From positions 10,731,218 to 10,795,217 of the forward strand of contig OZ020514.1 in the NCBI GenBank assembly GCA_963971425.1: a stretch of DNA of 64,000 nt, written 5' to 3'. Position 1 is the first letter of the stretch. Each line of letters starts with the position of its first letter. The position numbers and the translations under genes were made by a program. This DNA comes from Bryoerythrophyllum caledonicum (taxonomy: Eukaryota; Streptophyta; Bryopsida; Pottiales; Pottiaceae). This document shows positions 33,101 through 43,146 of this stretch, one piece after another. The notes under the pieces were generated by a model. The model was not told where the DNA came from, searched no databases, and saw only the letters and a list, made by a program, of their open reading frames with translations.

Positions 33101-36100
33101 TTGTCGCTCACATCCTCTAACACATTTTGAGCTCCTCGTTGGCTTTCCAACAGATCTCTCCAATCTCCAATCCATACAAACTACAATGATAATTTCCGTG
33201 CCTAGGTCATGCTGAAAATGTATCCTCTGCGTAGATGATGTTTTGCCTAGTCTATTCAGCTTGTAGATTCTTCCAGTCTTGGGCCGTCAAGGGTTAAAGT
33301 GATGGTAAGATTGTAATATGTTGTATGCAGACCAAGTTGTTCCTGGTTTAGAAGAAACACTGACCACTATGAAGAAAGGGGAAGTGTGCATTGTGGTGAT
33401 TCCTCCGGAGTATGGCTTTGGAAGTGAGGCCAAACAATGCGACAACTCAGTCCTTGTCCCCGCCAACTCAACTTTAACTTACGAAGTAGAGATGATCTCT
33501 TTTGTCAAGGTAGAGTGATGGTTGAAGTTGGTAGAATCATCATCATGGAACCAAGATTTTTCTCTCCTTCTTGTTTAACTAGCAACACATTAGTCCAACC
33601 ATTTTAATGTAGTTTTTATAATACAAAATATTTTTAAAAGAAAGGTAACATGGTTCACTGCATGGTTGGCTGCAGCATTTCCGTAGTTCACTGCACGGTT
33701 GACTGCACCGTTTCTGTAGTTTGTTGCATGGTTGACTTCTCGATTGATTACTGCGTAGTTTGTTGCGCAGATTATGATTTTTGCAGTATGATTGAAGTGG
33801 AGATAATCAGTTCTGTCAACTTGGTAGAGTTGGTTCACATTAGAATCATGTAGTTACCGAGAATTCCCTCCTTTTTCTTTTTTCTTTTGAAGTGGAGATG
33901 ATCAGTTTTGTCGAGGTAGAGCTAGAATCATGTAATCAAGAATTTCTTTTTTTCTTTTTTGTTTAATTATTTTCTTTAGTTGGCAGGCGAAAGATTCCTG
34001 GGACCTGGATGCGCAACAAAAGATTGCCGCGGCTGCCAAGAAAAAGGAAGAAGGCAACCATCTGTTCAAGCAAGGAAAATTGTTCTTTGCTGCCAGGAAG
34101 TACGAGAAGGTACTAAATGCCATACTGAACTAGATCTGGATCATGCAAAGTCCAGAAATAAAGACGGTTGTTGCAATCTCCCGATGATTTCAGTGAAATT
34201 CATCTGGAGATGTCCAGATGATATGTACAGTCCAAAGTCCAGATTTAGTTAAATTTGGCATGACTATCATGTTAGAGTGATTTCTAAATTACCCCTTTTA
34301 TAGAAAGAACTTCATGGTAGGATTATGAGACATTGCTTTCTTGGTGCTATTGTTTTTTTCAGGGAGGAAAGCATGTAGAATATGAGTCCATATTCGCGGA
34401 TGGTGAGGAGAAGAAAGACGCAAGAGCCCTCAAGATGTCCCTCAAACTGAACGAAGCAGTGTGCAGGCTCAAGTTAGAGAGCTTCCCAGAAGTGGTTGAG
34501 TTGTCCACCAAGGTTTGCTCATACTCATACTCATACTTTCTGTATCATATGAAGTATATTCATTCTACACTAATTCTCGCAAATAGTGAATTTCTAGGGC
34601 ATGCTCTATTTTGTAGAATCGCTTTGGAGAAAGTATTTTGTGAAAAGGTTTTTAACATTTAACCTTTTTGAGAGGGCTAGGACGTCGGTTGGGAACCGTA
34701 TATACATGCATGTATTTTACTCTGTAGAATACCCCAAAAAATGTATCAAACTTTAGCAAGCACGTTACACCTTTGGGTTGAAGATTCTTCAACTAACATC
34801 TTTTATTTCGAGGTCATTTCAATATCTCATCCTTATCATGTTCAAATACACCACCGTACATGTAGAATATTGTGGCTACCAGTGGCACCTTATGACATTT
34901 AACCTCTAAAGGCCCAATGTCCCCTCAGGGAACATTTTGAGTTTGGATAGGATACCACGCTCTCCAATTTAGGTATGATTTTTTGAGATTTTTTATTGAA
35001 GGAGAAACTTTTTATTAGCTACCTGTAGATATAAGTTTTTGTAGATATTTGATTTACGGTGCAAAAGTTACAATTTTTTATCAATAACATATACAAGTAA
35101 AGCAGGAGTTTAGTGTGACACATTACAAATTGTGTACCAAAGCTTTGATTAATTCTAAATTCAATAGAAATTCAAGATCTTGTCCATCTAATAAAAGGAA
35201 ATTTCTTCTTGGAAAGGAAATGGAGATCTTTGCATCTACCGTATGGATTTTTGAATTTTGAAAATATGAGAAGGATAAGATATATGCAAAACTTGAGATA
35301 AATTCATAGCACATAGTTGCATTGCAGAATTTTTAAGGACATCTTTTACCACTCTTCTACTTCTAAAATTTGGTGCACATGTGCCTAACATGATCCTTTT
35401 CAAGTTGAAATTAGAAAATGACGGACCGTAGTACAAAAAGTTGCCATAGAAGGTGGTCAAAGTTTGATGAAGGTGTTTAGTATGACCTCAAAATAGAGTT
35501 ATGTCTCACCTCAAATGCTGATATTCTTCAATCCGTGCGGTCAAATTGAACTAAAATTTTACCACATACACTTGTACAATCCTAGTACAAGATCCTACGG
35601 TTAAATATGTGAAAATTGTGTTGATTTGCATTTTGTGTTGAATGCGTTTAAAGCTGAAGCTAACTATTTTCAATGAGTTTGGGTGCTATAAAATGCCTTG
35701 GGCCTGTAGGGGTTAGGGGTAAAAGATTAAGTTATGTTTTGTAGTGAGTTTAGATCTCTATTGGTAGAAATAGAAGCTTCTGATATGCATCCAAACTACC
35801 TCAACTCCTGTCTAGAAAATTTGAGCGATTCTTTTGAGGTTGAATGGGTTATAAAGAACTAGTGGACCCCGTTGTCCCTAGCGGGCATGGGCACTCTCCA
35901 GTTAAGTCCTCATCCTCCTCCTAAACGCCGCCTAATATCTCCAAGGTTAACCCTTTAAGGCTGATCAACCATACATGGGTCGATTCTGGACAAAAACCTT
36001 AATAGAGAGTGCTACAGGCCACCTCAAAGGAAAAAATAGACCATGACTTAGAGGTGGAGGAAGATGGGCATCTATTGAGACCATCGCCACCACAATTGGT

Positions 36101-36869
36101 GCAAGCATGGGCGAGCTACAATGATTTCCGTAAAATGAGTTCGTAGATTTTTGTGCTAAAATGTACCCGTTGCGTAGATGCCATTCTACAAAATCTAAAA
36201 CCCTCGTAGATCCTCACAGGCCGAAAAAGCTCATCGGCCTTAAAGGGTTAAGTCCCCATCCTCCTCCTTGAAAACGCCATCCAACATTTCTCAACCAAGT
36301 CCATGTGGTCCCTCCATGTGACTTCACCCGGGCTATGGAAATTGTCCACATGACTTCTCACCCGGCAAGGATTGTATAGGATTAAATAGATAGAAGAGAT
36401 TAAGAGATTGTGGAATGATGCAGGTTTTGGAAATTGATTCCGTGAATGTGAAGGCTCTTTTTAGAAGAGCCCAAGCAAACTGTGCACTGATGGACCTGGA
36501 ACTCGCGGAGCAGGATCTCAAGAAGGTGTTGGATATTGATCCTGAAAACAGGTCCAAGTGCTTTCTCAATATCTCCATAAAAGTGCATGTGTTATTTAAA
36601 AGTGTTCTCTCTACTTCATAGACGGTTGGCAATTATCAACCCCATTTTGTGTCATAACTTATTCTAATTTTTTATTCATAGTATGATGTATTACGAGTGT
36701 GATAAGATGCGCATATGATCATGTTTGCAGGGATGCAAAGTTGGAGCAGAAGAAGGTGAGCAGAAAGCAGGCAGCCCATCGGAAAACCGAAGCCAAGTTG
36801 TATGGCAATATGTTTGAGCGGTTGACTAAAAAGGAAGACAAAGAGTCTATGCAACTAGGTTTGATTTAA
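30137..36869 (+). CDS. Multidomain FK506-binding protein with TPR (ROF1/FKBP62-type peptidyl-prolyl isomerase)
   Basis: Twelve exons: 30137-30386, 30521-30604, 30706-30969, 31621-31701, 32063-32143, 32240-32434, 32799-32888, 33331-33509, 33987-34109, 34363-34512, 36424-36551, 36731-36869; GT-AG junctions with consistent phase give 587 residues. FKBP domain 1 (about 65-170) keeps the drug/active-site pattern: VHYTGTLLDGTVFD, GVGQVIRGWD, AQYAYG. Domains 2 (about 195-300) and 3 (about 315-408) have lost the FD and W positions, as in ROF1. Residues about 410-545 form a TPR region (KKKEEGNHLFKQGKLFFAAR, ALFRRAQANCALMDLELAEQ), expected to bind HSP90, followed by a basic tail (KLYGNMFERL). The family acts in heat-stress signalling with HSP90. 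The ATG is in GCCGCCATGG, a strong context. Introns are crowded with small transposons. Confidence 0.94.
31000..31180 (+). mobile_element. TIR MITE family V, copy 1 (FKBP intron 3)
   Basis: The stretch gtgctatag...gagtaaaaacttatagc forms a long inverted repeat and matches the copies at 58255-58440 and, inverted, 45415-45630. This copy has lost the outer part of its terminal repeats. Confidence 0.6.
31731..31892. mobile_element. TIR MITE family Y, copy 1 (FKBP intron 4)
   Basis: Begins atgccatatttaattaaatc tggacttt and ends with the inverse, gtccaaatttaattaaatt. It starts 30 bp inside the intron after exon 4. Related copies are at 32441-32677, 34117-34261 and 41910-42166. Confidence 0.7.
32441..32677. 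mobile_element. TIR MITE family Y, copy 2 (FKBP intron 6)
   Basis: The body runs from tctagactgggcaaagtc to gtccagatctagttaaatat ggcat and matches copy 4 (41910-42166) read in the opposite direction almost throughout. It begins within about 6 bp of the exon 6 splice donor and fills most of the 364-bp intron. Confidence 0.72.
33030..33297. mobile_element. Short TTAA-flanked element, second family, copy 1 (FKBP intron 7)
   Basis: Begins TTAACCCTGGAACGCC and ends GGGCCGTCAAGGGTTAA, 268 bp. The interior (ctacaatgataatttccgtg, aaaatgtatcctctgcgtag) matches the element at 35947-36251. It is non-coding. Confidence 0.72.
33586..33795 (+). repeat. Repeat family Z, copy 1, with ~33-bp internal repeats (FKBP intron 8)
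   Basis: The stretch tagtccaaccattttaatg through aggtaacatggttcactgca matches 49855-50016 inverted. The inner part consists of about four degenerate units of gttcactgcatggttgactg. No terminal repeat was identified, and the boundaries are approximate. Confidence 0.65.
34117..34261. mobile_element. TIR MITE family Y, copy 3 (FKBP intron 9)
   Basis: Begins ATGCCATACTGAACTAGATC and ends with GATTTAGTTAAATTTGGCAT, an inverted repeat of about 25 bp. At 145 bp it takes up more than half of a 253-bp intron and starts 7 bp after the donor. Confidence 0.75.
34662..34898 (+). repeat. Interspersed repeat R, copy 1 (FKBP intron 10)
   Basis: Matches 59490-59720: shared order catgtgttttac/catgtattttac, ttgaagattcttcaa, aacatctttcattt/aacatcttttattt, cttatcatgttcaaatac, caccagtggcaccttatg. 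It is bounded by TTAA-like bases on both sides and abuts element G. It is non-coding. Confidence 0.75.
34899..35716 (+). mobile_element. TTAA-flanked TIR element, copy G (FKBP intron 10)
   Basis: Forward copy of 818 bp beginning TTAACCTCTAAAGGCCCAA and ending TTGGGCCTGTAGGGGTTAG; the terminal repeats pair over 17 bp with two mismatches, and the last A of the right TTAA has mutated. It carries the subterminal phrases tccgtgcggtcaaattg and gatcctacggttaaa. It is non-coding. Confidence 0.8.
35947..36251. mobile_element. Short TTAA-flanked element, second family, copy 2 (FKBP intron 10)
   Basis: Begins TTAACCCTTTAAGGCTGAT and ends ATCGGCCTTAAAGGGTTAA, an inverted repeat of 19 bp with one mismatch, 305 bp long. 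The flanking host sequence contains a further direct repeat, gttaagtcc(t/c)catcctcctcc, at about 35901 and 36247. Confidence 0.82.
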
Positions 36870-37175
36870 ACATGAAACTCACCATTAAAAATATGTCACA
36901 TGACCCGTGTGTTGAATGGAGGCCGAAATAACAACAAGCAACCAACCTTATTAAAATGACGTAAAAAGAGGAAGTCTCACCACATGCTCGTCCAAGTACG
37001 ACTTCCAAAGATTCCTGTACATGTACGCAATGTGCCAAAGGTTGACATGAAGGTGCATATCATAATTTTCTGATCCATTATTTTCTCTATCAAGAAAGAA
37101 TTGTTATTACACATCAAACACTGATAATAGGACATGTCACAACTGTGACAAGTTACAACAAAAGTAGAGGGGCAG

Positions 37176-37215
37176 ACCCCAAACCCTAAACCCTAAACCC
37201 TAGGGCCTAAACCTA
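37176..37215 (+). repeat. Short interstitial telomere-like tract (CCCTAAA)n
   Basis: ccccaaaccctaaaccctaaaccctagggcctaaacc contains three exact plant-type CCCTAAA units and degenerate neighbours. A shorter one is near 45138. Such tracts act as telo-boxes in plant promoters or mark repair events. Confidence 0.75.
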
Positions 37216-37408
37216 AAGCAATAATTGAACTCTAATCGGCTCACGTCAAGACGATTTTGAATTACTGCATGCATGCATTCACTCAACGGAACCTCACGTT
37301 CTCATCCGTAAGATTTGCATCTCAACCAATTCCAACAAATGCAACTACACTCATCCCTCCCATAAGTTATAGCCAAATATAGCGCAGGTGGATGGAGGTG
37401 GTAAGAAC

Positions 37409-39968
37409 TTAGGGTCTATTCGCACTCAGAGGTTAAGAGGGTGTTAGTAGGCGGTGAGTCAGTGGTAGGAAAGTGCGGTTTTGCACCTAAAATGATGGTA
37501 GATGTAGAAATGACACGGCAGATGACAAATTGGATGAAATTATGAGCTGGATGACGGTGGTAGAGTAGAGGTATGATGGTGGTTTGAGTTTAGTGGAGGA
37601 GATATTTGTATTTTTAAAATCTTATGAAAATGAACATTCTAATGAACAAAATCTACGGATCACCACAGGTAGGTGAGAGGTACCAAATTGAGCCCTGAAG
37701 GGACACTTAAGGTATTGTCACGAAGTCAAAATTTTGAGAGGTATGGCTGCTGCCCGTTGAAACAAACATTTATTGCCCGAATTTTTTTCTATTTGGTACC
37801 TCTCCACTAAACTCAAACCACCGTCATACGTCTAAAAACCTCAAAACACTACCACTCATGAAAGGACCTAAAAAAACCTCAAAACACTACCACTCATGAA
37901 AGGAACGTAGATTTTCAACTTCATGAGTAACTCTAAAGCCGACCGCAATCCCTGCACAGATGAACTGATTGAAAAATAATTCTCATAGTAACAGATAGAA
38001 AAAAGAATTGTTTAACTTTCAGGTCAAGAAAGGATTGCTTCAAATATCAGATTGTAAACATAATTCCTTAAAACTGAAAAAGAATTGCTTCAAATTTCGG
38101 ACTGCAAACAGAATTCCTTAAAATTTAAAAAGAATTGCTTAAAATTTCAGCTGTACGATCACCCTGCAGACTCCGAAAATTCTCATACATCATAGTCTTG
38201 AATCAAATCCAAGCAATTCGACATCCACCTCTGCAGCTTTTCCACGAATGCATCCCACGACAGAGTTCGAGTCAGATTCTCACATGCAGAGTGTACGAAT
38301 TCGAGAGCCCGAGCGCGCGCACCAGCCCCCATATTGAAGTTTACGGCATAGGGAGCAAAACCTGCAATCTGCACTTCTAAAATCGCTGCACTCAGCACCA
38401 GCTTCAATTGCGAGAACGACCGACTCCAGCTTCGATAGCGATCACTCGCCACCAGCTTCGATCGACATCCCGTCCTTGGTCTTCTTGTAATACTTCGATC
38501 GACTTCCTGCCGCCCTGCCTTCCCGTCTTTGGTCTTCTTGTAATACGTATGCACATTCTCGAATTTCTCCTTGCACTTCTTCGCCGTGCGGCTGTACCCT
38601 TGCTCCGCCAGCTTCCTGCAGTCCCACTCCCAAAACCAAGAAATTAATATAACACCAGTCTCAACCAAGAATTCTCACTCAACACTAAGAGCATTAAGAG
38701 TCACCACCGCTCACCGCGACACCTCCTCCCACAGCGGCCACTTCAGTCCCGAATCCCGGAACGTCAAATCCATCTCGGACCGGATCTTGATGAGCGCCAA
38801 CGTTTCCTTCCGCGGCCACCAATTGCCGCCCCTCGTCCTCTATCCCATCGTGGAGAAGGGCAAATGTTGCTGCTCATCGCGGATCCCTCCAACAACCCGG
38901 CTCGCCTGTCACCGGGAAGCAGCACCCCTTCTTGGTGTCGCAGTACGATCCCGGCCACTACCACCACCACCATTCAGGGGTTAATCCGATTCCAACGAGC
39001 AATGGAAGAAGCTCAATCGCCTTACGTAGGGTTTCGACTGAGCGGATCAGTACATGTTGCACCTTAAGAAAGTAGTCGAAGCTGCTGTTGTTGTCGGATT
39101 TGCGTCGAGAAGCGCGGTCTCTTCTACGAAACGACTTGGATTCGGCATCGTCTCCTAACTCTGCAACAATTAGAAGAAACGCGAGCGCCAGCAGCTTCAA
39201 ATCCAAGGTCCACGAGACGGCAGTACTACTGGTGACGCAAGTGAAATCAGCGGCAATGTTGAAACCCTAATGTTGCTGCAAGAAGTCATCCATGAGCACA
39301 CTAATTGCCACGCACACGTCATACTACTGCAGTTTCTCAAGGATAAAGATGACAGACAACCTTCACGCCGCTTCTGGATGCGCAATGCGCTTCTGTTTTA
39401 CAAGCACGTCACATTGACCGCACTCATGTGCAAATTCGTCAACAAGGAGGTCAGGGCCACAAACGACGACGACGATGATGCTCCAGAAGCCCTTCTAGAG
39501 TGCGAAAACCCTCCAACAACAAAAGAAAAAGAAGAGAAAGAACATTGTAAATCCCTTCCCTCCTGTCGCGATCCCATCCCGATTCCAAAACCCTAACCTG
39601 AAGTGCCGAGGAGATATGGTCAGCAGCTCGAAGCCGATAATCGGAAGAAGAGTGGGGAGAAGGGCAAACATCCAAGCTCTCGCCTAAAGAGAGACGTTGA
39701 GGCCAAGATCTGCCCGCCTACCCAAAATTTCAAATTCATCAACTCACCCCTCCTTCTCGGATCTCAGAGATGAAAATAGCTATGGAGTGGGTAAACAATG
39801 GTCGAGGTGCGAAAGCATTCATTCCTACCACACCTTTCAGCAACGGATGGAAACAACTCAACCCAATTCTTAGTTAGCCAGTGTGAATAGATTTGCGACT
39901 TTTGAGATATTATGAAAATAGGGACCACAAGTGGCAGGTACATACCTCTGAGTGCGAATAGACCCTTA
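37409..39968. mobile_element. TIR element with TTA target duplication carrying a host gene fragment (Pack-PIF/Harbinger-like)
   Basis: The left end GGGTCTATTCGCACTCAGAG (37412) is repeated exactly inverted at 39944-39965, 22 bp in all without mismatch, and both sides are flanked by TTA (37409-37411 and 39966-39968). A 3-bp TTA/TAA duplication with GGG-starting ends fits PIF/Harbinger. The interior holds a piece of a GT-2-type trihelix gene (38476-38850). A second inverted repeat (gtttgagtttagtggag at about 37582 and 37807) and a 35-bp tandem duplication (about 37832-37905) lie near the left end. No transposase is present. Confidence 0.75.
38476..38850 (-). pseudogene. Captured fragment of a GT-2-like trihelix transcription factor gene
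   Basis: On the minus strand the first part (38830 to 38715) reads PRKETLALIKIRSEMDLTFR then GLKWPLWEEVSR and stops at a GT donor; the second part (from 38615) follows a CAG acceptor and reads KLAEQGYSRTAKKCKEKFEN then VHTYYKKTKDGKAGRQE. Together these are the trihelix DNA-binding domain of GT-2/GTL1-type factors, including the normally conserved helix order, but the canonical Arg before W-P-R is Trp. A 53-bp tandem duplication at about 38476-38546 disrupts the frame after AGRQE, and no C-terminal second trihelix was found. The retained intron means DNA-level capture rather than a processed copy. Confidence 0.75.
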
Positions 39969-40680
39969 GTAGAGACTGAAGTCACTTGAAGATTTAGTGG
40001 AGAACTTTGTAACTTCAACCCAATTTCATCTCCAACCACCCCTTGTCATTTACTAAAACCTCGCATGCGATAAAGCGCCACATCACATCCCTGCACTCAA
40101 TGCACCACCACTACCAAGTTCTACAATGTCTAAACAAAACCAATCAAACTGAAAGTACGTCAACAACGTGGCTGATTAGAGCTCGTGGAACCACAGAAAC
40201 CACAGCCACTGGACCATCTATTGGCCATGGGACGTCAACAACGACATGACTCCATGATCTTAAAACAGTGATTTGGTATTGAACGCCATACTCCTTAAAT
40301 TGAAACATTTCATGAAGTTTGAGACTTCCATCCCTACTATTATCGAGTTCAAAATCACAAATATATATATAGAATATGAATGGAAATTAGTTGTACAAAC
40401 TACAATTTCAACACAATAGATTTGTCTAGTTCAAACTTGAAGGTATTTGAGGCTTTAAGAGTCAACATACGCAGTTTAATGTTCGGTTCGAGGATACCTC
40501 AAGACTCTGAAATGTCTCAAAGTTAATAAATACGGCGTTATTGGACCCATTAGAAGTAGTCACCCAATAGTTGTGGTCATAAGTTAATCAAGGTTATTAG
40601 TTAGCGAAATTATAACTTATCAGAGGTATAACTTATGGAAAGAATAAGTGAATTCCTATAAAAAAAAAAAACTCCTTCTA
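39969..40680. other. Spacer without a recognised gene
   Basis: Moderately AT-rich with no coding, repeat or RNA signature seen. Confidence 0.4.
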
Positions 40681-40684
40681 GATG

Positions 40685-41090
40685 CTTCTAAATCCACATT
40701 GACTTGGCCGTCACACTCTTTTGGCTTTTTCTTTCACTTCTACATTTACTTTTGTACTGAATCTACATAATGCCAAACAAGGACCACCAAGTCTTCATTT
40801 CTCCTTATAAATCCACGTTGACTTGGATGCCAAGTTTTTTTACTTTTACTTTCACTTTTACTTTTACACTTACACTTCTATAAAATGCCAAGCTAGGATC
40901 ACCATCCATCATTTCTCCCTATAAATCCACGTTGACCTGGGCATCAAGTTCATTGACTTTTACTTTTACTTCTACTTTACTTTTACTAATACTTTTATTT
41001 TACTTTTACTTTTACTAATACTTTTATTTTACTTTTACTTTTACTTTTGCTTCTACTTCTACTTCTACTTTTACTTTTGTGCTTCTACTA
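40685..41090 (+). repeat. Three tandem ~115-bp units with TATA- and W-box-like cores, then (CTTTTA)n
   Basis: The phrase tataaatccacgttgacttgg (first unit starting at about 40690 as aaatccacattgacttgg) recurs near 40806 and 40921, each followed by an acttttactttt tract and (twice) by aatgccaa(a/g)c...gga(c/t)cacca. Each unit contains TTGACY, the core of WRKY W-boxes, and two contain TATAAAT. The array ends in (acttttactttt)n and lies just upstream of the frame at 41241. Confidence 0.75.
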
Positions 41091-41240
41091 TAATACGAGG
41101 CCAAGAGCACATAGTTTTCCTTATGCCAGACCTTCTCGCTTCCCACATCGCCCTCCTCCTACTCCCATTCTCTTGAAAGCTGTATTTCCCTGCCATCAAT
41201 CAATCAAGCAAGCAAGCAAGCGGGATTCATCGACGTTACC

Positions 41241-41543
41241 ATGGCTAGAACGAAAGCCACAAAGAAGAAGCCGGGAAGTGCGTATCGAGAGCTTCCTGCT
41301 CACGTCCGGACATCGTACCTCATTGACTTGATGATAGCATACGAGGAGCAGCACTACGGCAAGTGCGCCTTCCGCAAGACAACCCAGCTTGCAGGCGACC
41401 AGCAATGCACCTGGAAACCGAGAAAGAAACTTCGGACGATTGACATCTACAACAAGCTTCAGCCAACAACTTCCTCCCAAGCAAGTTCCGGATTCACTTC
41501 AACCATCAACAGCAACCTTTCAAACAAATCATCTGACGGTTGA
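41241..41543 (+). CDS. Hypothetical small basic protein
   Basis: A 100-residue frame starting in a good plant context (ttaccATGGC) after a short leader. It is Lys-rich at the N terminus (MARTKATKKKPGSAYREL), with a central segment SYLIDLMIAYEEQHYGKCAF and a Ser/Thr/Asn-rich tail. The first five residues match histone H3 but nothing further does. It could be an orphan gene or the first exon of a longer one; no downstream exon was identified. The upstream tandem units with TATA-like boxes are the main reason to list it. Confidence 0.4.
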   Translation: MARTKATKKKPGSAYRELPAHVRTSYLIDLMIAYEEQHYGKCAFRKTTQLAGDQQCTWKPRKKLRTIDIYNKLQPTTSSQASSGFTSTINSNLSNKSSDG

Positions 41544-41628
41544 ACCTTTCACCGCAATACCTTCACCAAAACTCACCGTCACAGCACAAAAGCTCAAGCC
41601 GAGAATTACAAGGGCTTCACCAAAAAGT

Positions 41629-41700
41629 TACTTTAAAGTCGTCATAGAAGTTACTTTAAAGTTGTGGCAAAACAACAACTTTAAAGTAACTTTAAAGGAA
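41629..41700. repeat. Hairpin-forming inverted repeat of GTTACTTTAAAGT
   Basis: agttactttaaagttgt pairs with acaactttaaagtaact around an 8-bp loop, preceded by another direct copy (gttactttaaagtc). This may be a fold-back remnant of a MITE; no target duplication was identified. Confidence 0.6.
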
Positions 41701-41909
41701 ACTTTTCGAGGTTTTGGTTTGGCGCTCCCTTTCATGACAATAAAAAGGGCTACTTTAGTGTAATTGCAAAAGTAGTTTTGAATTTTTTGCTTTTAAGGTA
41801 TCGAACAAATTCTTATGCAAACCATTGCAAATCATTGGCCTATCAAGAAGTTAATCTTCTCTAGTCCTCATCCTTCTATACTCCAATGATTCCTCGCCAC
41901 TAAAACAAG

Positions 41910-42166
41910 ATGTCATATTTAACTAGATCTGGACTTTCACATCAAACCTAGACTTTGGACTGTATGTATTTATCTCGAGATTTTGAGATGAATTTTAGGG
42001 CTCCATAGTAAAAATTCACATTTCTTATGCCAAGCAACCCTTATACAAGGGATTTCACTCTAGATTAAGTTGATTTTATCTTATATCTTCGAGGGATTTC
42101 TATTTAAATGAGCAACGGTCTTTATTTCTTGACTTTGCATAGTGCAAATTTAGTTAAATATGGCAT
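41910..42166. mobile_element. TIR MITE family Y, copy 4
   Basis: Begins atgtcatatttaactagatc and ends caaatttagttaaatatggcat, an inverted repeat of about 22 bp. Its body matches the copy in FKBP intron 6 read backwards. It is 257 bp and non-coding. Confidence 0.75.
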
Positions 42167-43030
42167 CAAGACGAGGTTGCAATGAGACAATAGGGGTACT
42201 CAAAAGCCCCTATTGTCTCACAGCTCTTGGTTTTTCATTAATCTACTGTAATGGCATCCAATACATAATGTTATAACACATAGCACTTATAAAATTTGAT
42301 CTCAATGATTGATAACATTTATGTTTTCATCCATTGGGACAATTCTCATCCAATAGTTTCATCCATCAGGCTAGTATTAATCCAAAACAATCACCTCAAA
42401 CCCTAAATCTCGTTTTACCTGGCCAGCTTCACTTCCCTGCACTATGTTTTATTGCCCCTACTCCTATTTAGTGCCCCATAATTTCTCCAATTTTCCCAAC
42501 TTCAACACATATAGAAGTAAAATTAATGAAGTAGAGAGCAAGGCATCTCACAACACTTAATAGTGTAAATTTTATGGGAGTGTAATTTTCTCAACATATA
42601 TGAGATTATAACACTTAAAAAGGTAACATACAAAGAGTTAATACTATATCATGGTTTCTGAAAGTGATGAGCATCATGACAAGGTTGCTTTCCACTTCTC
42701 TCATCATAATGTAGAGGACCCTATTCCTGTTAGTGTAAGCCATGTAACATACTTGTAATAATGATCCTCACAACTACAAAAAATATCCACACTTGGAGCT
42801 TTGAGAGTGAGTTATTGAAGTATAAGATCATGATATTTTCTTGTGAGTTATTGAGATATATCATGATAGACCCCTGTAACTGTTAATAAATTGACCGCCA
42901 TCTAAAGAGCAATAAATAAACAAGTATTAAGCAGTACTACGGTACAATAAAAGCAGATGTATAAATACCAGCTCTCACCATCACACCAGGAAAAAAAACA
43001 AGTGAACAGTAGTAAATCTTCTCTTCATCA
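42167..43030. other. Spacer without a recognised gene
   Basis: AT-rich. The part right of about 42,900 is likely the 3' flank of the VPS55 gene. Nothing else is recognised. Confidence 0.4.
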
Positions 43031-43146
43031 CATTTTACATGATAACAACAAACAATATGCACGTCATCAACAGAGTTTTCTGAACAAGATTACAAGAATG
43101 TAAATTGTAAGCGCTATACAACAAGTGGAAAATCATAATAGTATCA

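Noticed and set aside
38975-38983. AGGGGTTAA inside the Pack-type element as another TTAA-family end
   Set aside because: No family body adjoins it and no partner end was found.
41241-41290. Histone H3 similarity of the MARTKATKKK start
   Set aside because: Only the first residues match; the rest has no histone-fold signature.
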